Positions 58,391 to 64,000 of a DNA stretch of 64,000 nucleotides are shown here, in pieces; the first letter of the stretch is position 1, and every line of letters begins with the position of its first letter. The stretch comes from an uncultured Clostridia bacterium (GTDB lineage Bacteria > Bacillota > Clostridia > Saccharofermentanales > Saccharofermentanaceae): the NCBI GenBank assembly GCA_946407705.1, contig CAMJPC010000012.1:1-64000 (forward strand), written 5' to 3'. Both the position numbers and the translations under genes were made by a program. The notes under the pieces are model-generated. The model made no database searches, was not told the origin of the DNA, and worked only from the letters and a program-made list of their open reading frames with translations.

Positions 58391-59839
58391 CTAATACAAC
58401 TCAATGAAATGCTCGGCGAATGCCCGGTCATCCTTGTCATCAGATTCATGCACGGAGTGGGTCACGCAGATCTCATCCGTGGTGAAGGTGGAGCGGCGGG
58501 ACGTGTCGAGGTAGGCATCGAGCCCGGGGTCCTTGTCGTAGTCGTTGACCACGTCGGTGATCTTGCGGATCTTTTTAGAGACGAGCGATGAGAAAATGTA
58601 GGCTAAGAGTCCCAGCACTATAGATAAGATGCAGAGGCCGCCTAATATGCAGAGCAGGACCACGAGGAACGTTTTCGTTGTGCTGACTTTGAGATCGATG
58701 ATCAGGTTAAAGATCATGGTGCTGATCACAGGCAATGCGCAAATGGGGACGAATTTCCAATTGCTGCGCGCGAGGTGAACATAGGCCTCGAGCTTATCGA
58801 AAAAGCTCGTCGTGGGAACCTGTCCGCTGGCCTCACCGGTCTGACCGTTCACCGCGAACTGGTACTGCCTGCCGCCGGTCTCGATGGTCATGAACCAGAC
58901 GGGGAGGAGGCAGTACTTGGTCTTGACTTCGCTCATCCACGAGAAGGTCTTGTCGTGGCGGGACGTATAGTAATCGTATTTCTTGGCGATCTGTTCGGTT
59001 TCCGAGAGCGAAAACCTGTCGATGCGGCGTAGCATCCTGTCCGCTAGCTCGGTGGCGTTCTGGTCGTATTTGTTGGCGTAGAAGCCCTGAAGATACTTGT
59101 TCTCGAACTTGACCATCTCACCGTAATCGAAGGGCTCGATGGCTTCCATCAGCTTGTTGGCAATGTTTTTCGAGGCATCGAAAGGCACGTTCCTGACGTA
59201 GTAAGACACCCTCGAATTGACTTCGTAGGTGCCAATGTTTTTGCCCGAATAATGCTTGCCGGTGCCGGACAGATCGGTGTTGACGCCGCAGTCGAGAAGC
59301 CAGAAGGGCACATAGAGCGCAGTCATCTTGGTGAGACGGCTCTTGGATTTGAAGCCCCAGGGCGTGTATTTGCGGGTCCTGAGCCAGTCGTTCATGTTCT
59401 TCTCGGCCTGAGCCCTGTCGATCTTGAACGGAATGATGTAGTCGGGCTTGAACTCGCGGGTCATGCGTCGGGTGATGAGCGCAGGGGATCCGCAGAACGG
59501 GCACATCGTGGACATCGTGTGCTCATCGGCAATGAGTTGGGAGCCGCAGCTGCTGCACACGATCTCGTGGCGGTGCCTGTCGTCTTCCGAAATGTCATTG
59601 TCGCCAACGTAATCGTGCTCGCCGGTCGCACCGAACGAACCGACGACTTCCATCGTCGACGGATTATAAACGTTGCCGCAGTAACGGCACAAAAGGCCGC
59701 CTACCTCAGGCTGGTAAAAAAGGTTTGCCGCGCAGGAAGGACACTTGGCCGACTCGGCCGCGAGACGCTCCGTCTTGACCTGCCTTGCCGCGAAAGGATC
59801 GAACCTGCCCGCGTTCATGTCGTTTTTCTTATTCCACAT
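58391..59839 (-). CDS. Double zinc-ribbon membrane-anchored protein (paralogue 3)
   Basis: 482 aa. Zinc ribbons CPSCAANL/CRYCGN (about 33-55) and CSSCGSQL/CPFCGS (about 96-118). Core with PDYIIPFKIDRAQAE, ALYVPFWLLDCG, GFYANKYDQNATELADRML, LLPVWFMTIETGGRQY and VNGQTGEASG; two membrane helices near 365-435; an acidic C-terminal tail. It is the closest relative of the protein at 20582-21946. GGAAGGGAT precedes this ATG; an ATG 6 codons upstream has no ribosome site. The function is unknown. Confidence 0.82.
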   Translation of the reverse strand: MWNKKNDMNAGRFDPFAARQVKTERLAAESAKCPSCAANLFYQPEVGGLLCRYCGNVYNPSTMEVVGSFGATGEHDYVGDNDISEDDRHRHEIVCSSCGSQLIADEHTMSTMCPFCGSPALITRRMTREFKPDYIIPFKIDRAQAEKNMNDWLRTRKYTPWGFKSKSRLTKMTALYVPFWLLDCGVNTDLSGTGKHYSGKNIGTYEVNSRVSYYVRNVPFDASKNIANKLMEAIEPFDYGEMVKFENKYLQGFYANKYDQNATELADRMLRRIDRFSLSETEQIAKKYDYYTSRHDKTFSWMSEVKTKYCLLPVWFMTIETGGRQYQFAVNGQTGEASGQVPTTSFFDKLEAYVHLARSNWKFVPICALPVISTMIFNLIIDLKVSTTKTFLVVLLCILGGLCILSIVLGLLAYIFSSLVSKKIRKITDVVNDYDKDPGLDAYLDTSRRSTFTTDEICVTHSVHESDDKDDRAFAEHFIELY

Positions 59840-60075
59840 ACAATCTATCCCTTCCATTAACGAAGAGAGCTGCCCACAAAGATAATTATACCATCCGAAA
59901 GGGCCCCGTGCGCGGTATTCCGATCCCGAAAAGAACTCCTTCTCAAGTATCTGAAATCAACTATTTAAATTTTCTTAATATTTCGCGTGTATAATATAAG
60001 AGTTCGGGGCAGCCCGGACCGGGTATATTTGGTAAGCCCGTTCGCGATATCAGATCAATATAGCGAGGGACCTAC

Positions 60076-61035
60076 ATGGAATTAGACAGCAATGCGCTTA
60101 ATCAGATAGCATATTCACTGGCAGAGCATTATCTGTGTGTTTACTACGTCAACATCAACAGCGGACGTTATATTGTTTTCACGGGTGAGGCAAGGGATGA
60201 GAACAGGAATTCCGAGCTTCCCACCGAGGGCGAAGATTTCTTTACCGATACATTGAAGAACGCGCCTTTGTTCGCGCATCCGGATGACCTGGAGATCATG
60301 ATGGAGGCGTTCAATAAAGAAACGCTGCTTGCCAAGCTTGCAAAACACGATCACTATTCGATCTCGTTCAGGTCGAAATTCAACGGCGAGGTCAGGCACA
60401 TGCGCCATGTCGTTATCCTCTGCAAGGATAAGCGCCACGTGGTCTGCTGCCTTGAAGACGTAGAGGACGAGTATCAGGAGAAGCAGAGGCAGATAGAGAG
60501 TCTGAGGACCGAGAAGATCCTTGCGAGGACCGACGAGCTCACGGGCGTAAAGAACAGCACGGCCTTCAAAGAGTATGTAGACAGGATCGATGACACCATC
60601 GCTGATGAAGCCGCAAAGGGCACGCACGATACGGCGTTCGCGATAGTCATGTGCGACATCAATGACCTTAAGCAGACCAATGACACCAAGGGCCACAATT
60701 CCGGCGATGAGGAGATCCAGGCGACGAGCAGGCTGATCTGCGAGACGTTCCAGCACAGCCCCGTTTTCAGGATCGGAGGCGATGAGTTCCTCGTTATCCT
60801 GACAGGCAAGGACTACGACCAGAGGGATTTCCTCATGAGCGTTTTCAGGGACGTCCTTGAGACGAACAGAAAGATCCAGAAAGGACCCGACGTTGCATGC
60901 GGACTCGCGTTCTTTGAGCCTGACAAGGGCGACAAGAAGTTCCTGGATGTTTTCCAGCGCGCAGACAGATTCATGTACGAGGACAAAAAGGCCGCGAAAG
61001 CAGCCGGAAATACTGAGGACCCGGAACAGGATTAA
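60076..61035 (+). CDS. PAS-GGDEF diguanylate cyclase
   Basis: 319 aa. An N-terminal PAS-like domain (about 10-135, with ISFRSKFNGEVRHMRHVVI), a short coiled link and a GGDEF domain (about 145-305) with RTDELTGVKNS, CDINDLKQTNDTKGHNSGDE and the intact signature RIGGDEFLVIL. It should make c-di-GMP. No inhibitory RxxD is evident five residues before the signature. No membrane helix. CGAGGGACC lies before the ATG. Confidence 0.92.
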   Translation: MELDSNALNQIAYSLAEHYLCVYYVNINSGRYIVFTGEARDENRNSELPTEGEDFFTDTLKNAPLFAHPDDLEIMMEAFNKETLLAKLAKHDHYSISFRSKFNGEVRHMRHVVILCKDKRHVVCCLEDVEDEYQEKQRQIESLRTEKILARTDELTGVKNSTAFKEYVDRIDDTIADEAAKGTHDTAFAIVMCDINDLKQTNDTKGHNSGDEEIQATSRLICETFQHSPVFRIGGDEFLVILTGKDYDQRDFLMSVFRDVLETNRKIQKGPDVACGLAFFEPDKGDKKFLDVFQRADRFMYEDKKAAKAAGNTEDPEQD

Positions 61036-61053
61036 GAAGGAAGCGTTGTTCCA

Positions 61054-61224
61054 ATGGAAGGCGGCATCCCGAACATCCAGATCGACGGCTACCGCATAAT
61101 CGCCTCCACCGAGAACGCCGGCATCACCATCAAGAGCACCACCGACGTCAAAATCGACGTTCCCGAGATCTACGTCTCCCTGACAGGCGACCAGGTCGCG
61201 CTGACGAATATAAGGGTGGGGTAA
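61054..61224 (+). CDS. 56-aa small protein after the diguanylate cyclase
   Basis: A short frame under 60 codons, 18 nt after the cyclase stop, beginning MEGGIPNIQIDGYRIIASTE. It is rich in Ile, Thr and Asp with alternating polarity, like a single beta-sheet. AAGAAGGAAG is a modest ribosome site about 10 nt upstream. Synonymous bases at third positions are GC-rich as in its neighbours, which supports coding. Function unknown. Confidence 0.5.
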   Translation: MEGGIPNIQIDGYRIIASTENAGITIKSTTDVKIDVPEIYVSLTGDQVALTNIRVG

Positions 61225-61297
61225 GTCATTGCATCAGGATTTTGGCATGGTATATTTTATTCAAGCGAATGAAAGAGCATCGCTGTTCAACGAAACA

Positions 61298-61332
61298 AAA
61301 ACCCCGAAGTTGCCGCTTCGGGGTTTTCTTTG
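61298..61332 (+). terminator. Intrinsic terminator
   Basis: AAAACCCCGAAG/CTTCGGGGTTTT stem (61298-61309 and 61316-61327), then CTTT. Confidence 0.92.
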
Positions 61333-61407
61333 CCGTTTTTGCGAGGTGGCTTAAGCCTCAGGCTGACTGCCTTTAATCACTTCTGTCCAGTCAAATAACA
61401 GGTGTGT

Positions 61408-61475
61408 TGAAAGTTGGGACTATTTGGCTTATTTGAGACTTTTTGAGACAAAATGAGACTCAAGTCCAACTTGAA
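61408..61475. repeat. Intergenic dyad with GAGAC words
   Basis: AAGTTGG (61411-61417) pairs with CCAACTT (61466-61472), enclosing three TGAGACT/TTGAGAC words. The size and placement resemble the other long dyads, with a different sequence. Confidence 0.55.
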
Positions 61476-61556
61476 TTAGCAATTGAATCTTCAACTCCCG
61501 CTCGCTAAAATATTAGTGTATCTGCCTCTATTCTATAGGCGAAGGAGGTGATACGA

Positions 61557-61796
61557 ATGGCAACGGTTTACTACCTGATCAGAGAGCGAAGGCTGGGGAA
61601 GAAAGAAGATGACGGTTACTTTCTTTACAAGGACCGGGAGTGGGTACCTGATGTAAGAAACGTAATACTGGATCATCTCATGGGATACGATCCTTATGAC
61701 GATTCTCCTTACGGATTTGGGAGCCTCAGCATAATGGATGAGATCGAAGAGATCTCCGAAGAAGAAGCAAAGGCATTCATGATCAAGGAGGGGTAG
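61557..61796 (+). CDS. 79-aa acidic protein
   Basis: 79 aa, acidic, aromatic N-terminus (ATVYYLIRERRLGKKEDDGYF) and a helical acidic C-terminus. AGGAGGTGAT, a perfect Shine-Dalgarno, lies 5 nt before the ATG. Overlaps none; the next small gene follows after 2 nt, so they are an operon. Function unknown; the two-small-gene layout recalls toxin-antitoxin modules but no signature supports that. Confidence 0.78.
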   Translation: MATVYYLIRERRLGKKEDDGYFLYKDREWVPDVRNVILDHLMGYDPYDDSPYGFGSLSIMDEIEEISEEEAKAFMIKEG

Positions 61797-61798
61797 AA

Positions 61799-61987
61799 AT
61801 GACAAGCGATCGATGGAATCAGTTTATCAATTTCGTGAATAACGGAAGACCTGTGTCAGAACTTAATCCGCCAATTCAAGACAAGGAAGAAGAAAGAGTT
61901 TTCAACAACATGGTGAAGGAACTGGCGGAGATGAGAAAGAAAGATCCAAAAGCCGCTTTCTGGCCGGTTGAGAAAGATTGGGACTGA
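61799..61987 (+). CDS. 62-aa small protein
   Basis: 62 aa, helical and charged, with NNMVKELAEMRKKDPKAAFW. AAGGAGGGG lies before the ATG and within the end of the 79-aa gene, so the two are coupled. Followed after 21 nt by a membrane diguanylate cyclase gene. Function unknown. Confidence 0.75.
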   Translation: MTSDRWNQFINFVNNGRPVSELNPPIQDKEEERVFNNMVKELAEMRKKDPKAAFWPVEKDWD

Positions 61988-62008
61988 TCGAACAGACAGT
62001 ATTTACCT

Positions 62009-63010
62009 ATGGTACAAAAGGAGATCAGAAAACTTACACTTGCGATCAACGCCACGATCCTGATAATGGTGTTTGCACTTTTGGGTTTCTTCATGATGTG
62101 CCGCGCAAGATTCCTCATCTGGTTCAGCATCCCCACGGCAGCGGTATATATCATCGGATTTATCCTTATCAGCAAAAACAAGCTGAATATTTATGTACGG
62201 ATGGTCTACGGTTGGCTCACCCTTTACATGAGCATTGCGACCGTTTGCCTTGGTTACGGTTTCGGCTTTCACTTTTACAGCATGTCCATGATCCCCATAA
62301 TCTTTTACACGGAGTACATGGCATTCAGGCTTAACACCAAATCGATCAACACGGCCATATACAGCGCCATGGTCATAGTTGCATACCTTGCATCGACCGG
62401 ATATTCAGTCTACGCGAAGCCGGTCTACGAGACAGATCTCCGCATAGCAGGCGCTTTCTGGGTGTTTAATTCCCTGGCTGTATTGGGTCTGGTAATTTTC
62501 TATTCCAGATTAATGATCAACATGATCACGGATTCCGAGAAAGAACTTTCCGAAAGAGCAAACAAAGACCGCCTGACCCATCTTTACAACCGCCATTACA
62601 TGATGGAGCGTCTCAAGGAAGCCTATGAAGACGACAAGCCCTGCGGCATTGCCATGATCGACATAGACAACTTCAAATCGATCAACGACAGATACGGTCA
62701 CAGCGCAGGCGACGAGGTCCTGAGAAGAGTTGCCAAAACGATCGAAAACACATGCAAAGACTCAGTAGTCTCCCGCTGGGGCGGAGAAGAATTCCTGATC
62801 CTTACCGGAGATGACAGCGGACTTATCGAGAAGCTCCGCAAAGCAGTAGAAGACTTAACCATCGAATTCGAAAACAAAGAGATCAAGGTCACCCTTACCG
62901 CAGGTTTTGAGCCCAAGAACAAAGAACTCACGCTAGACAAATGGATCGTCTCGGCAGACGAGAAACTCTACCGTGGCAAGAACAGCGGCAAGAACAGGGT
63001 GGTAACGTAA
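62009..63010 (+). CDS. Membrane GGDEF diguanylate cyclase
   Basis: 333 aa. Six transmembrane helices (about 10-175), then GGDEF domain about 185-330: DRLTHLYNRHYMMERLKEAY, DIDNFKSINDRYGHSAGDE and the active signature RWGGEEFLIL. GGEEF is a functional variant. It should make c-di-GMP in response to a membrane-sensed signal. The ribosome site is weak. The cyclase and the two small upstream genes may be one transcript. Confidence 0.9.
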   Translation: MVQKEIRKLTLAINATILIMVFALLGFFMMCRARFLIWFSIPTAAVYIIGFILISKNKLNIYVRMVYGWLTLYMSIATVCLGYGFGFHFYSMSMIPIIFYTEYMAFRLNTKSINTAIYSAMVIVAYLASTGYSVYAKPVYETDLRIAGAFWVFNSLAVLGLVIFYSRLMINMITDSEKELSERANKDRLTHLYNRHYMMERLKEAYEDDKPCGIAMIDIDNFKSINDRYGHSAGDEVLRRVAKTIENTCKDSVVSRWGGEEFLILTGDDSGLIEKLRKAVEDLTIEFENKEIKVTLTAGFEPKNKELTLDKWIVSADEKLYRGKNSGKNRVVT

Positions 63011-63033
63011 GTGAACATCGGAGGGGTACACTT

Positions 63034-63849
63034 ATGAGCATAGGAACAAACATCAAGCAATTCCGTGAAGAACGTAATCTCACACAAGAACAGGTCGCAG
63101 ACAAGCTCGGCATTACCTTTCAGGCAGTCTCCTCTTGGGAACGAGATGAATATAAGCCCGACGTCGAGAAGCTGATAAAGCTCGCAGAGTTATTCGATGT
63201 ATCAGTCTCAGCCTTAGTTGAAGAAAAGAAACGTGTATTCTCAACCAAAGATGCCATCTACAACTGGGAACACATGAAAACATTCGTGAAGACCACAGCC
63301 AAGAACTTAGGTCTCACCAACACCCTCAAAGCGGTAACTTTCGCGACCGAAGCGCACAAAGGCCAGATGCGCAAAAGATCTACAACCCCTTACATCTATC
63401 ACCCTCTCAATTTAGCCTGCCACGCACTTTCAATGAACATAGAAGACGATGCCGTCATAGCAGCCTGCCTCCTACACGATGTGGTGGAAGACTGCGGAGT
63501 GACTTACGACGAGCTCCCGGTAAATGACGAGACCAAAGAACTCGTCCGCCTTCTCACCTGTGCCAAAACAACTCCCGATAACAGAAAAGAGATTTTAGAC
63601 GATTACTACGCCCAGATTGCAGAAAACCCGAAAGCTGCTCTCATTAAGTGTATTGACCGCTGCAACAACATCACGACAATGTCAGGAGGGCTTTCCCGTG
63701 ACCGCATCTTCCGCATGATCAGGGAAACGGAAGAGTACTACCCCAAGCTCATCTCAGTCCTCAAGGACGAAGTCGAATACAGCAACGCCGCCTGGCTCCT
63801 CAAGTACCAGATCGAGAGTCTGCTGGACGTGTATAAGAGGCTGATGTGA
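63034..63849 (+). CDS. XRE helix-turn-helix fused to RelA/SpoT-type HD hydrolase
   Basis: 271 aa. Residues 1-65 are an XRE helix-turn-helix (IKQFREERNLTQEQVADKLG, then FQAVSSWERDEYKPD). Residues about 100-270 are an HD domain like the hydrolase half of RelA/SpoT or Mesh1: HKGQMRKRSTTPYIYHPL, ACLLHDVVEDCG, and a later DRCNN. It lacks a synthetase domain. It may hydrolyse (p)ppGpp or a related nucleotide and regulate DNA at once. GGAGGGG precedes this ATG. It is followed 1 nt later by a Nudix gene. Confidence 0.85.
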   Translation: MSIGTNIKQFREERNLTQEQVADKLGITFQAVSSWERDEYKPDVEKLIKLAELFDVSVSALVEEKKRVFSTKDAIYNWEHMKTFVKTTAKNLGLTNTLKAVTFATEAHKGQMRKRSTTPYIYHPLNLACHALSMNIEDDAVIAACLLHDVVEDCGVTYDELPVNDETKELVRLLTCAKTTPDNRKEILDDYYAQIAENPKAALIKCIDRCNNITTMSGGLSRDRIFRMIRETEEYYPKLISVLKDEVEYSNAAWLLKYQIESLLDVYKRLM

Positions 63850-63850
63850 C

Positions 63851-64000
63851 ATGAGTGAACGCAAGACAGTAAAGGTCGTAGCAGCCATAATCACAAAAGA
63901 CAACTTGATCTTCGCAACCCAGAGAGGTTACGGAGATTTCAAAGACGGCTGGGAATTCCCCGGTGGCAAAGTCGAGCCGGGCGAAAAGCCCGAGGATGCG
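63851..64000 (+). CDS. Nudix hydrolase (MutT-like), cut at the window edge
   Basis: First 50 codons only. VKVVAAIITKDNLIFATQRG, then GWEFPGGKVEPGEKPED, the first half of the Nudix box (GX5E). Similar to 8-oxo-dGTP diphosphatase MutT. Starts 1 nt after the XRE-HD gene, so they form an operon of nucleotide-hydrolase-type genes. Confidence 0.85.
   Translation, partial: MSERKTVKVVAAIITKDNLIFATQRGYGDFKDGWEFPGGKVEPGEKPEDA

Noticed and set aside
61557..61987. Two adjacent small genes as a toxin-antitoxin pair
   Set aside because: No recognisable toxin fold or DNA-binding antitoxin motif; left as small proteins of unknown function.

Overview
The window reads as a chromosomal segment of an anaerobic, low-to-mid GC Gram-positive bacterium (Bacillota, class Clostridia; probably an uncultured gut or rumen lineage). 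This placement is an inference. It rests on strong AGGAGG-type ribosome binding sites, many lipobox lipoproteins, a flavo-diiron/rubredoxin fusion, a fermentative D-lactate dehydrogenase, an Fe-S aldo/keto reductase and OmpR-type two-component systems. No rRNA, tRNA, phage, insertion sequence or CRISPR array was seen. The left edge is AT-rich; the right end cuts a Nudix gene.

Layout. 0-3.9 kb (mostly minus): lipoproteins, a SUKH-like protein, and an operon of lipoprotein, CPBP protease and XRE regulator. 4.1-9.6 kb: Fe-S aldo/keto reductase, lipoproteins and membrane proteins. 9.6-12.5 kb: two-component system 1 and a secreted target. 12.5-15 kb: a NaChBac-like sodium channel and an M1 aminopeptidase lipoprotein. 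15-22 kb: zinc-ribbon membrane proteins, a phosphoesterase and small unknowns. 22-25.2 kb: D-lactate dehydrogenase and a BspA-type leucine-rich surface protein. 25.3-31 kb: two-component system 2 with three paralogous lipoproteins. 31-35.3 kb: HAD hydrolase, an unlisted 56-aa gene and two-component system 3. 35.8-45.9 kb: flavo-diiron protein, acyltransferase, EAL phosphodiesterase, M13 peptidase and membrane proteins. 46-48.6 kb: small genes interleaved with probable small RNAs. 48.7-56 kb: HD-GYP protein, a nuclease-like protein, esterase, methyltransferase, two GNATs and a lipoprotein. 56.1-64 kb: a leader peptide coupled to a large surface protein, a third zinc-ribbon paralogue, two diguanylate cyclases, an XRE-HD (p)ppGpp-hydrolase-like protein and a partial Nudix gene.

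The most striking content is regulatory. (1) Four 65-bp promoters with identical internal spacing (a TGTTGCTTAAGCAACA-like dyad, GTGATTGG, and an ATAAT -10) precede a 56-aa gene, a 105-aa gene, a lipoprotein and a probable C-rich small RNA. (2) All three response-regulator operons, plus three nearby secreted or lipoprotein genes, carry direct repeats spaced 11 bp, with the last repeat exactly 8 nt upstream of the -10. (3) A second promoter class (CAGTCCCATTAATGTCA placed 39 nt before the -10) precedes short transcripts that expose CCUCC anti-Shine-Dalgarno motifs. (4) Several families of long intergenic dyads occur, including a GACCTACAAAAA palindrome at two loci 17 kb apart and a 72-bp tandem array.

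The theme is envelope sensing and surface proteins under two-component, cyclic-di-GMP and probably small-RNA control. Functions come from motif recognition by eye, without database searches.
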